Assembly: GCA_019428905.1 (NCBI GenBank)
Contig: JAHYJN010000004.1
Span: forward strand, 23,996 to 87,995
Source: Candidatus Brevefilum sp.
GTDB lineage: Bacteria; Chloroflexota; Anaerolineae; Anaerolineales; Anaerolineaceae
DNA: 64,000 nt
Reading direction: 5' to 3'
Positions 37,136 through 44,988 of the stretch are shown here, in pieces. The position numbers and the translations under genes were made by a program. The notes beneath the pieces are model-generated. The model was not told the origin of the DNA. It saw nothing but the letters and a program-made list of their open reading frames with translations, and ran no database searches. Position 1 is the stretch's first letter. Every line of letters starts with the position of its first letter.

Positions 37136-37972
37136 TTATAGCTTTGTTAAAAAACCACGGATCAGTGCCGTTAACTTGGGTACGAGCACCTTCCCAGCTT
37201 CAAGGACTTCTTCATGGGTTGTGAGTGTGCTTCCATCCAGGTTAGCTTTATTGCTGATCCCTGAAATGCCTAATACCCGCATCCCACCATGCCTGGCAAC
37301 GATCACTTCTGGTACTGTTGACATCCCAACCGCATCGGCGCCAATTCCCAATAAGAACCTCAGTTCGGCAGGGCTCTCAAAGGAAGGCCCAGCGAGGGAT
37401 ACATACACTCCCTCCTGGTACTTGATACCAGCTTCCTCACATGCTTGTTGGGCAAGCTTCAAGAATTGCCTGTCATATGGCTGGCTCATATCTGGAAACC
37501 GGGGTCCAAACTCTTCGAGATTGGGTCCCTTAAGTGGATTTGCACCGCCCATACCAATCAGGTTGAGGTGATCATTGATCACCATTAAATCGCCGGGAAC
37601 GTAATCTGGGTTGATCGCACCAGCAGCATTGGTCACAACCAGCTTATCACAACCCAAGCGCTGCATAACCCTTACGGGCATGGTGACGTGCCCCATACCA
37701 TAGCCTTCATAGTAATGGGTGCGGCCTTGCAACACCAACACCTTCACGCCCTCAAGTTCACCAATCACCAGGCGCCCCTTGTGTCCCTCGACCGTTGAGA
37801 TTGGCCAGCGCGGTAGTTGAGGTGTAGGAATAATCGCCGCGTTTTCGACACTCTCCGCCAATTCACCCAAGCCCGTGCCCAATATCAACCCAACTTCAGG
37901 TACAATATCAATACGAGCTCGAATGGCATCAACCGCTTGATCAATATCTCTCATCGTAATAAATTCACCCAT
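37136..37972 (-). CDS. Purine nucleoside phosphorylase
   Basis: A 278-residue PNP of the trimeric inosine/guanosine type: LILGTGLGEL, HKGRLVIG, LQGRTHYYEGYGM, VTNAAGAIN, LAGPSFESPAELR and GMSTVPEVIVARHGG, with the base-contacting Asn in ISNKANLD. It releases purine bases for salvage. The GAGG Shine-Dalgarno lies five bases before the ATG. It is the first gene of the minus-strand run. Two distinct PNP-superfamily enzymes (this one and mtnP) are thus in the window. Confidence 0.94.
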   Translation of the reverse strand: MGEFITMRDIDQAVDAIRARIDIVPEVGLILGTGLGELAESVENAAIIPTPQLPRWPISTVEGHKGRLVIGELEGVKVLVLQGRTHYYEGYGMGHVTMPVRVMQRLGCDKLVVTNAAGAINPDYVPGDLMVINDHLNLIGMGGANPLKGPNLEEFGPRFPDMSQPYDRQFLKLAQQACEEAGIKYQEGVYVSLAGPSFESPAELRFLLGIGADAVGMSTVPEVIVARHGGMRVLGISGISNKANLDGSTLTTHEEVLEAGKVLVPKLTALIRGFLTKL

Positions 37973-38007
37973 AAAAACCTCACTTATAATCTTGTGGCTC
38001 CTACCAT

Positions 38008-38013
38008 ATTATA
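38008..38013 (-). promoter_or_regulatory. Extended -10 promoter for the purine nucleoside phosphorylase run
   Basis: Minus-strand TGTTATAAT, an extended -10, 36 bases before the ATG at 37972. No -35 is needed in this promoter class. Confidence 0.5.
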
Positions 38014-38049
38014 ACACTCGCTCACTTAATTGGGGGTTTCGATAAAATT

Positions 38050-38059
38050 GTATGCATAC
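38050..38059. promoter_or_regulatory. Ten-base palindrome in the divergent intergenic region
   Basis: GTATGCATAC is a perfect palindrome about 40 bases upstream of the minus-strand -10 and 80 bases upstream of the plus-strand -10. It could be an operator; no known consensus is claimed. Confidence 0.3.
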
Positions 38060-38139
38060 TTGTAAAAATAATTCAACATACGACAAATCTTTCGAATCAA
38101 CTTGGTTATGCTGGGTTATCTCAACGATTAAAATAAGTA

Positions 38140-38166
38140 TATAATACAACATGCTGAATGTTGTAT
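38140..38166 (+). promoter_or_regulatory. -10 box with adjoining inverted repeat
   Basis: TATAAT (38140-38145) merges into a nine-base perfect inverted repeat, ATACAACAT/ATGTTGTAT with a five-base spacer (38144-38166). The repeat covers the likely transcription start of the small membrane protein gene. It suits a repressor site, or a 5' hairpin in the transcript. Confidence 0.5.
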
Positions 38167-38188
38167 ATCAGAAAGGTTTGGTCGAAAT

Positions 38189-38428
38189 ATGGTAAAACAG
38201 CCCAGTTCCGAAAAACCCCCAGCCAAGAGAAAAAGAAAGACCTTATTGGGCTGGTTTGTTACCCAGGAAGAGCCTGATGACGACTATCTCCCCGAACTTA
38301 AATCTCAATGGAGCACGATGGATTCTGCCGAACGGGCAAAATTTTTGATGGGGGCAATTGTGGGTGCCTTATTGTTTATTGGTGCGTTGATCTTGGTTTA
38401 CTGGTTGCTTTCAATGATGATTGGTTGA
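38189..38428 (+). CDS. Small single-helix membrane protein
   Basis: A 79-residue protein with a basic N-terminus (PPAKRKRKTLLGW), an acidic middle and one C-terminal membrane helix (about 52-77). AAAGG lies about 11 bases before the ATG. It has its own promoter with an inverted repeat. No family is recognised; the tail-anchored topology (N-terminus in the cytoplasm) is inferred from charge. Confidence 0.65.
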   Translation: MVKQPSSEKPPAKRKRKTLLGWFVTQEEPDDDYLPELKSQWSTMDSAERAKFLMGAIVGALLFIGALILVYWLLSMMIG

Positions 38429-38576
38429 GCATATCAATGACTTCGATCCATCTTTTATTTGTTTCCTCTTTTTACCAAAATCAGGGGGAACGCTTTACCC
38501 CCTACAAAAAGTAACTTTCGCTTCCCACCCGGTCTCAGATACATTTCCGTTTGGGTTGAAGCAGAAGCCTACTCCT

Positions 38577-38646
38577 CACCGGGTTGGCAATCGCCCCGGT
38601 AGAAAGCCCACTCTTCACTTTCGCTGATATCTTTGAAGATTCAGTT
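38577..38646 (-). pseudogene. Relic of a DUF333 domain
   Basis: Read on the minus strand this segment encodes a stop followed by IFKDISESEEWAFYRGDCQP, a degraded copy of the DUF333 C-terminus (IFKDGSECEEWAFYRGECRP) in the intact gene at 40688-41107. My alignment with 40696-40764 shows eight mismatches in 69 positions. A TGA replaces the conserved Cys codon, and another Cys has become Ser. Weaker similarity extends downstream (CCTCTTTTTAC at 38465 and near 40590). It is a leftover of a segmental duplication. Confidence 0.7.
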
Positions 38647-38706
38647 TAGATTGTGGAATAAAACTTGCACTTTCTCTTAAAACCAATAAAGATTCCAGGT
38701 GAGAAC

Positions 38707-39348
38707 ATGGGCAAGATCAAAAAAGCATTCACGAAGCATCCGATTTATGCAAGCACAATTATTCTATTTATGACCTCTTTTCTGCTATTAGGATTGGAGT
38801 TTGTTTACCCCAAGATAAATGTATCTACACCGAAGAATATGCCGATAAATGGTTGGGTTGTGTGTGAAGATTTGGGAATTGGAGAAGTACCAGGTCACTC
38901 CCCAGCACAGCGTTTTCGTCTTTGCAATGGAGATTTTTGGGAATTATTAGCATATTGCGCAAATCAATCACTCCCAGCTCCGCCTGAAGGAACTGTTTGC
39001 GAACTTATTGATGAAGACACATTCTGGTGCAGCGATGATTATCAACCTATCCGAATTTATGAAATTCTGCCAACTTCTACAGCAAGACCCACGGTAACAG
39101 CCACACTCACGCCAACACACACCCCAACAAGCACGCCAACACACACCCCAACAAGCACGCCAACCCACACCCCAACAAACACGCCCACACCTTCGCCGAC
39201 ATACACACCGACAAAACGACCTAGATTGGGCGGACACAGCAATTTACAAACAGAAGATATCGTCCAATGGCTACTTGGAGCTTTCCTTATTAGTTTTGGG
39301 ATTATTATGGCTTTCGATAACTGGAAAAAACCAAAAATAAAAAATTAA
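38707..39348 (+). CDS. Double-anchored surface protein with Thr-Pro repeat linker
   Basis: A 213-residue protein from ATG 38707 (AGGTGAG just upstream). It has an N-terminal membrane helix (about 12-34), a cysteine-containing extracellular segment (VCEDLG, LCNGD, YCANQ, VCELID, FWCSDD), a repetitive Thr-Pro linker (TPTHTPTSTPTHTPTNTPT) at about 120-165, and a C-terminal helix (QWLLGAFLISFGIIMAF) followed by the basic tail KKPKIKN. The helix plus basic tail resembles a sorting signal, but no LPxTG-like motif is visible. The gene is more AT-rich than its neighbours. The next gene, 21 bases on, is sortase-like. Confidence 0.65.
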   Translation: MGKIKKAFTKHPIYASTIILFMTSFLLLGLEFVYPKINVSTPKNMPINGWVVCEDLGIGEVPGHSPAQRFRLCNGDFWELLAYCANQSLPAPPEGTVCELIDEDTFWCSDDYQPIRIYEILPTSTARPTVTATLTPTHTPTSTPTHTPTSTPTHTPTNTPTPSPTYTPTKRPRLGGHSNLQTEDIVQWLLGAFLISFGIIMAFDNWKKPKIKN

Positions 39349-39369
39349 GAAAATCACAAAAGTTGATAT

Positions 39370-40320
39370 TTGCCGCTTCGTAAATTGAAAACATTCCTCA
39401 AAGGATTGGAATCTTCAACAGTCAAGAAATTTATCAATCTCATCATGAAATCAAGGCTAATTCCTGAAAAATATCAAAAACACTGGTGGTTTTTTTTAAT
39501 AATTTCTTCCATCACACTTGGCGGAATATTAATCAGGCCTTCTTTCCGCTTGCTTCCAATATTCCTCAATTTGGCATCCATTAAACTAGAACAGGTTAAA
39601 GATATCCCCGCACGAACTGAGGATATATATCCGGCTGTTATTCAGGTAGATAATACCCATGAATATTTTCTGCCATTCATTGTCCAAGATGAACCTCAAA
39701 CGCAAATCAACAAGCAAGAAAGAGCCCATAAAACCTTGTTAAAAGGAATCGACTTTTCACCAAAGGGGGCTCAAATTTCCATTATCATCGAACCCAAAAA
39801 TGAGATAAATTCCGGAAAGTCGGTAAAAATTTCTTTTTTACCTAGTGAGCACTGTACTTACGGCGATGGAAACGCCTGCATCTATCACATCTTACTTTCC
39901 AACCAAAGCAAAGTAATCTTTGCCAGCGTTCATTCTGGAGTAGGAGGTGAAGGAGAACCGTTCAGAAATTTAATTGAAGGTACCGGGTTAAATCAAGGCT
40001 TATATACATCAAATCAAGTTTTAAAAATTGCACAAACTTTAGCCGGATCAAAGGTTACAGTTACCCAAGGAAATACGAAAATCAATGATTTGGTGCTAAC
40101 CATTATCGCCCGAATTCCGCCAGCAAGTTTGGAAACTTACATGACCTTGCCAATTGAACAAACACTCACTTATGCCATGGAATTGGGAATTTTAAGTCCA
40201 GAGATCTTCAACTCAAACGTACTTGTAATCGAAACCTGTGGTTGGCAGCTACCAGGTGACATACTAAACCCAAATTTTCCTAACACCACTCAATCAATCT
40301 ATCTCGGCATAATTCATTGA
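39370..40320 (+). CDS. Membrane-anchored protein with sortase-like signature
   Basis: A 316-residue protein from TTG 39370, with ATG 39445 as an alternative start. One membrane helix (about 38-58, WWFFLIISSITLGGILI) precedes an extracytoplasmic domain. Two segments recall sortases: IFASVHSGVGGEGEPFRNL (catalytic-His region) and VLVIETCGWQ (catalytic-Cys strand). The usual arginine after the cysteine is not seen, so the assignment is tentative. It is paired with the Thr-Pro surface protein and flanked by duplicated DUF333 sequence. The gene is visibly AT-rich. Confidence 0.55.
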   Translation: MPLRKLKTFLKGLESSTVKKFINLIMKSRLIPEKYQKHWWFFLIISSITLGGILIRPSFRLLPIFLNLASIKLEQVKDIPARTEDIYPAVIQVDNTHEYFLPFIVQDEPQTQINKQERAHKTLLKGIDFSPKGAQISIIIEPKNEINSGKSVKISFLPSEHCTYGDGNACIYHILLSNQSKVIFASVHSGVGGEGEPFRNLIEGTGLNQGLYTSNQVLKIAQTLAGSKVTVTQGNTKINDLVLTIIARIPPASLETYMTLPIEQTLTYAMELGILSPEIFNSNVLVIETCGWQLPGDILNPNFPNTTQSIYLGIIH

Positions 40321-40687
40321 GTAAAATAATGGAACTTTTCAAGCGTACAACAAACTACCTATGCCAAAAATTTAACATAGCCCGTTTTTTTGCTGAACGA
40401 AAACGATTTTTTGGTAATTAATAAATGAGACAACTGGCTCAATTTCTCATGCTATTTGATGAACACGCGATAATCATCATCCTCGACAAAAGTCGCAGAG
40501 TTTTTCCACCTAATTACCCGCGCCACAGAACTGGAATTATTTGGCTAGACAGAAATCAACTCTCGGATATCCTTTTTTATCCATTTGATACCTCTTTTTA
40601 CTAAAACCAGGTAGAATGCGCCAATCGAAGGGGACTACAGCATACCAACGGTCTCAAATGCACTTTGCTCAAGTCAGAAGGGGAAAT
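40321..40687. other. Gene-free AT-rich stretch, second arm of the local duplication
   Basis: No credible gene. From about 40580 it shares short blocks with 38460-38560 (CCTCTTTTTAC, CGGTCTCA) in the same order, continuing into the DUF333 gene. It is the downstream flank of the duplicated segment. Confidence 0.5.
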
Positions 40688-41107
40688 CTAATGATCACCG
40701 GGTCGGCATTCGCCCCGGTAGAAAGCCCACTCTTCACATTCGCTGCCGTCCTTGAAGATGCAGTAACCCACCTGGCCGCCTGCTTCATCCTGGAGAATCT
40801 CAAGAGTTCCATCATTTTCTTCGCAGAAGATCGAAGCAGGATTTGGCAGACCGACCTGGGTATCCAAGCTTTCACCAGGCTGGCATTCGCCCCGGTAGAA
40901 AGCCCACTCTTCGCATTCGCTGCCATCCTCAAAAACGCAGTAACCCACCTGGCCACCCGATTCATCCTGGCGAATCTCCACAGTTCCATCGTTTTCTTCA
41001 CAAAAGACCGACGCCGGGTTTGGCAGGTCTGCTTTTGGTTGACATGCTGCTGCTAACAGCATCATCACCACCAACACACTAAATCCAAACAAGTTCTTTC
41101 CGAACAT
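40688..41107 (-). CDS. Lipoprotein with two DUF333 repeats
   Basis: A 139-residue lipoprotein. The signal peptide ends in the lipobox LLAAAC, giving a lipidated Cys near residue 22. Two copies of the DUF333 domain follow with a period of 59 residues (177 bases): NPASVFCEENDGTVEI...GYCVFEDGSECEEWAFYRGEC and a near copy. Each has four cysteines, likely disulfides. The domain occurs in putative hemolysins, but its function is unknown. The start is ATG 41107 with GGAGG five bases upstream. A third, broken copy lies 2 kb away. Confidence 0.85.
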   Translation of the reverse strand: MFGKNLFGFSVLVVMMLLAAACQPKADLPNPASVFCEENDGTVEIRQDESGGQVGYCVFEDGSECEEWAFYRGECQPGESLDTQVGLPNPASIFCEENDGTLEILQDEAGGQVGYCIFKDGSECEEWAFYRGECRPGDH

Positions 41108-41349
41108 CTCAACCTCCACATTGTCAATTGTTGAATAATCTCAAGACTGCTGCTAAACATTTTTGAGATTATGCCATTAAGACGAATATTCTCAATTAAT
41201 TGTTCCAAAAAAAAGCAAAAATCATCCATAATAGACATGAATTTAATGATTGGATCAGATTCAATCAAGCATTCTCCCCCTAACATCGCACTTTAATAAT
41301 ATCTCTTAACAAGCGAGAAATAATTTTTCCTGGTTCTACATTATGCCCG

Positions 41350-41853
41350 TCAAAGTACTTTCTTCAGCTGTTCAAATACATTGAAGACAATCGGGCATAT
41401 CTCGTAATTCATAAGAACACTGATAGACCTGGAGGTAAATTCTGGTTTGTGAAGATGGGGATAAGATTGGCATTCTTTGGGGCGGTTCGGATAATTCTCA
41501 CAGCGTAAGTTAACTAAAAATGGACAGGGCAAATCATTGAAAATTATGACCGATGGAGCGTCCTCTTCCACAGCCAGGTACTGCTCACGAAATTCGTCCA
41601 CGGACATTTTTAATCCAGTTGCAAAAATAATAATATCTTCATCATCGAGCGTTGGTCGGATTTTCTTGCAACAATTGCCGCATTGGGTGCAGTCGATCTG
41701 TGCCGTTACCTCCGCCAGGATGTGATGGACAATCGCATCAATCTCTTCAGTTGGCACAGAAAGACTTTTTAGGTAGGCTCGATACGCCCAGTTTTCATCT
41801 TCCTTTTTGGCAGCGATTTTTTTAATCTGGGTCAGGTCAGTCATTATTTTCAT
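41350..41853 (-). CDS. YkgJ-family cysteine-cluster protein
   Basis: A 167-residue protein with the YkgJ pattern: CTQCGNCCKK (about 55-64), then CPFL, CENYPNRPKECQSYP and a final CPIV, eight cysteines in the spacing expected for a metal or Fe-S site. The biochemical function is unknown. ATG 41853 is preferred because GAGGG lies five bases upstream; a TTG at 41874 and an ATG at 41844 are alternatives. Confidence 0.85.
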   Translation of the reverse strand: MKIMTDLTQIKKIAAKKEDENWAYRAYLKSLSVPTEEIDAIVHHILAEVTAQIDCTQCGNCCKKIRPTLDDEDIIIFATGLKMSVDEFREQYLAVEEDAPSVIIFNDLPCPFLVNLRCENYPNRPKECQSYPHLHKPEFTSRSISVLMNYEICPIVFNVFEQLKKVL

Positions 41854-42015
41854 TGTCACCCTCGATGATTGCAACTTAGGTTCATCAATTCAATCTGCTT
41901 AACACTAATTAATTGAGTTTTGCCTTTCCAAATGACAGGATCAGCATGATCATCTTGCGATGATCTAACCTGCCCGCAATCATTTAGCTGGTTGTTTCCC
42001 GACACATCCAATCCT

Positions 42016-42684
42016 TCACGCAACCAGCAAGAACGGGATCATCGATTCCCATTCTGCTCTCCACGCCGGTGCATCTAGATCAGCAAACCTCGCCTCAGAA
42101 TAGGCGTTTACAATATGCCGTTGATCTTGTGGTTCGAGATTATAAAGCATAAAGGGAAAAGTTAAGTTATGTGGTTTGAGAAGTTTGTAATTATAGTTTT
42201 TAAACTGTGAGAAGAGACGGACCCTTTCCTCATTTGAAATCAAATCATCAATGAGATTGATGAATTCTTCCTCTTCCAGCCCGATATGCCCATACCAACG
42301 ATCACTCATTTTAAATAAAATGTCCTTACACAGGACCAAATTGACGTTGACCTGTTCTCGTTTATTCAAAGCATCCAGGATAGGGTGCAGTTCTTCTATA
42401 AACCCAGTGATCAGGTCATGGTCCTCCAACAACCATTCAAAATGTGTGTTTGGAAGGGCTTCTCGAAAAAAGGGAAAAGCGATATCATCTTCCGTTTTAT
42501 GATGAGAGTCAAACAGCACAATCAAAGCATGTAGATAATTTAGGTAGCCATCAAATATTGTTTCATTTGGAAATCCATCTTTAATGAAACCATCAATATG
42601 GGCGTTTGAAATATCCACACCTCGAGATATCACCTGATGAACTGTCAGAAAGTAGTCTGCTAACGTCAATTTATGATCAAACAT
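42016..42684 (-). CDS. Hemerythrin-domain protein
   Basis: A 222-residue all-helical protein. Iron-ligand segments are LFDSHHKTEDDIAFPFF (about 57-73), LLEDHDLITGF (about 84-94) and WYGHIGLEEEEFI (about 130-142), as in HHE domains. It likely binds a di-iron site for oxygen, nitric oxide or redox sensing. The C-terminal ~60 residues are extra to the minimal domain. It has its own promoter and a leader of about 100 bases. Confidence 0.8.
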   Translation of the reverse strand: MFDHKLTLADYFLTVHQVISRGVDISNAHIDGFIKDGFPNETIFDGYLNYLHALIVLFDSHHKTEDDIAFPFFREALPNTHFEWLLEDHDLITGFIEELHPILDALNKREQVNVNLVLCKDILFKMSDRWYGHIGLEEEEFINLIDDLISNEERVRLFSQFKNYNYKLLKPHNLTFPFMLYNLEPQDQRHIVNAYSEARFADLDAPAWRAEWESMIPFLLVA

Positions 42685-42789
42685 ACATCCTCACTTTCTT
42701 ATGCATGCAAATAGAAGCTTAATTCGTAACAGATCAGGCAGCCCTGCTGTTGAAGGTCCCTTGCATGCTTAGAAGTAACCTTAATAAAT

Positions 42790-42818
42790 ATTATACAGTC
42801 CCAAAAAAGCGAATTCAA
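42790..42818 (-). promoter_or_regulatory. Promoter for the hemerythrin gene
   Basis: Minus-strand TTGAAT and TATAAT with a 17-base spacer, about 105 bases before the ATG. Confidence 0.55.
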
Positions 42819-42966
42819 ATTTCCCAAAGCGATGTTGACAATTACTGATTAACATGCTGTCAGAGGAACCGGATATTGCGAAACTTTTAATTAGCAAATC
42901 ACCCGTTAACGGCAATACTCGGCTAAAATATGCAAGAAGCCTACTTCTAGAATCAGGAATTTCTCG

Positions 42967-44760
42967 ATGAAAACCAAGACAATCATTTTGAATGGCATTT
43001 GTTTGATAATCTTAGTAACCCTGGTAATTTTATCGGCCCTGTATTTCTATCCCTATGCTATGGAAGTTCCCCATCGAGATTCAGGTATTTACCTGTATCT
43101 TGGACGCGAGCTTCTTGATGGAAAAACCATCTATCGTGAAGTCTGGGAGCACAAGCCGCCTTTCATTTTCTATATCAACGCCTTGGGGTTATTCTTGGGA
43201 GGTGGTTCAGGCTGGGGTGTATGGGGTGTTGAAGTCGCATTCCTCATCATGACGGTTTTCCTAAGTTATTTTCTGTTACGCCAAGTATTCAAACCCATCA
43301 CAAGCTTATTAATCACGACGGCGGCCTATCTGGCCGCATTTCAATACATGAGCGGGAATTTCACGGAAGAATATGCGTTGCTTTTCTCTGCAGCCATCGT
43401 ATTCATTTTTCTTTCTCCCGGGATAAAAACCCGTCAACTGCGCCAATACTTTATCATCGGCATCCTTACAGGTATTCTGTTCAATATTAAGCAAACGTAT
43501 ATCGATGTCGCCATCGCAATTGGGTTACTCTTATTCGCGGAGATGATCATCGAAAAACAATGGCTCAACTTTAAGGTATTGGTTTCCATCGGTATCGGGT
43601 TTATTATCCCTAACATGTTTGTTTTCTTTATCATGCTGATCAACAATGCCGTCAGAGATTGGTGGAATGCGGCATTTGTTTATAATTTCGCTTATTCTGA
43701 CATTGCACCCATGGCAAGAATTTATGCATTAATTGACATTTTCCAGGTGAATTCTCAATATCCTTTTTTTGTGTTGACTTTTCTCGCTTGGATTGGCGGG
43801 GTGCTATACCTGATCAGATTGAGTTTTCCGCATCTGGTGCGTTTTCTCTTGACAAAAAAAGGAAAGTTGCTGTTACTGCTATCCGCCCTGTTTTTCATGG
43901 TTCTTGTAGGTGTGGGAGAGTTAATGAGCACCAAGCCCGGAATTGGCCTCATACAAACCATCGTACTGTCCTTCGGTGTAATTTTCGTGATCTTATTCCT
44001 GCTGTTTTCTTTTGTGCTGAAGGACATTAAGCGAGATCCACCAAAAACAATCCGCCTCACCTCTTGGCAGCCCTTGGAAAATCAGAAAATAATTCACATA
44101 AACGACCCCCTGCTGCTTGGGATTGTACACTATCCCATCGTCCTTTTCCTCGCAACGGCATCAGGCCGCAATTATCCACATTATTTCATCCCCTTTTACG
44201 CTTCAATAATTCTAATTATCACAGGTGCCTGGTTGCTGCTCACGCAAATGGATCGTAAACACAGCCGTCCTTATCTTTCATCCATCCTATTTCTGGCGCT
44301 GTTCATCATCGGGTTAACCCAACCCGGCAGGCGGTTACTGCGAGGCATGGGCGGACCCTATTCGTATAACCCATTCAGAGAATTGGTGCAGTATATAACG
44401 GAAAACTCCGATGAAGATGACCAGGTCATGGTGTGGGGGCTGGAGACTGGCATCAACTACATTTCAAACCGATCTGCGCCCTCGCGGTTTTCTTATGTTG
44501 ATTCGTTATACTACCACTCTCCCTTACAAGCTGAATCAGCCGCGATTCTACTGGATGACATCACATCCAATCCGCCAAAATTCATTCTGGACACTCGCAA
44601 TCCCGCATATCCCTTTATCAACGGTATGAGCATGGAAGACTGCCTATTAACACACCCAGCAGACGGAACGGATTTAGAAAAAATCATCCATTTCACCTGC
44701 TCAAATTATCAGCATATTGACAGGGTTAATGGCGCCGAGATTTATCAAAGGATTGATTAA
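42967..44760 (+). CDS. GT-C fold membrane glycosyltransferase (PMT/GT39-like)
   Basis: A 597-residue protein with about 11-12 membrane helices. The first extracytoplasmic loop has HRDSGIYLYLGRELLDGKTIYREVWEHKPPF, the Asp-containing catalytic loop pattern of GT-C enzymes that use polyprenyl-phosphate sugars. The C-terminal ~130 residues are a soluble domain. It probably glycosylates surface lipids or proteins. AGGA lies nine bases before the ATG. It stands alone, with a tRNA gene converging on its 3' end. Confidence 0.82.
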   Translation: MKTKTIILNGICLIILVTLVILSALYFYPYAMEVPHRDSGIYLYLGRELLDGKTIYREVWEHKPPFIFYINALGLFLGGGSGWGVWGVEVAFLIMTVFLSYFLLRQVFKPITSLLITTAAYLAAFQYMSGNFTEEYALLFSAAIVFIFLSPGIKTRQLRQYFIIGILTGILFNIKQTYIDVAIAIGLLLFAEMIIEKQWLNFKVLVSIGIGFIIPNMFVFFIMLINNAVRDWWNAAFVYNFAYSDIAPMARIYALIDIFQVNSQYPFFVLTFLAWIGGVLYLIRLSFPHLVRFLLTKKGKLLLLLSALFFMVLVGVGELMSTKPGIGLIQTIVLSFGVIFVILFLLFSFVLKDIKRDPPKTIRLTSWQPLENQKIIHINDPLLLGIVHYPIVLFLATASGRNYPHYFIPFYASIILIITGAWLLLTQMDRKHSRPYLSSILFLALFIIGLTQPGRRLLRGMGGPYSYNPFRELVQYITENSDEDDQVMVWGLETGINYISNRSAPSRFSYVDSLYYHSPLQAESAAILLDDITSNPPKFILDTRNPAYPFINGMSMEDCLLTHPADGTDLEKIIHFTCSNYQHIDRVNGAEIYQRID

Positions 44761-44830
44761 CCCAGAGTTAAATATCATCAGGTGAAATAACAGGTAAACA
44801 TGTAGTTATTTAATCAATTAAAGAAAAAAA

Positions 44831-44902
44831 TGGCGAAGGGCGGATTTGAACCGCCAACCAATGGCTTATGAGTCCACTGCTCTACCATTGAGCTACTTCG
44901 CC
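44831..44902 (-). tRNA. tRNA-Met (CAT)
   Basis: A 72-base cloverleaf: acceptor GGCGAAG/CTTCGCC, D-arm GCTC/GAGC, anticodon loop CTCATAA with CAT, and T-arm GGCGG-TTCAAAT-CCGCC. Discriminator is A; no CCA is encoded. The anticodon stem closes on an A-G mismatch. An elongator Met tRNA is more likely than initiator; a lysidine-modified Ile tRNA cannot be excluded. Confidence 0.92.
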
Positions 44903-44988
44903 AATTTTCGGGTGTTTTGTGACGAAAATCTTACTATGGCTTGCCGAAAATGTCAATCTTATTCAAGAACCATCATCAGCACCCGCAA

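Noticed and set aside
39090..39210. Tandem 18-base repeat as a CRISPR-like or regulatory array
   Set aside because: It is the coding sequence of the Thr-Pro linker; the periodicity follows codons and has no unique spacers.
40616..41056. Plus-strand 146-codon frame
   Set aside because: It is antisense to the DUF333 lipoprotein and only open because of the repeat; no ribosome-binding site or family.
41065..41286. Minus-strand 73-codon frame upstream of the DUF333 gene
   Set aside because: It overlaps the signal-peptide region in another frame, with no family or Shine-Dalgarno support.
41948..41965. GATCATC/GATGATC hairpin as a terminator or operator
   Set aside because: Seven pairs with a four-base loop, but no T-run and no promoter near enough; likely chance.
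44831..44902. tRNA gene as an integration site of an island
   Set aside because: No repeat of the tRNA 3' end and no integrase were found within the window.
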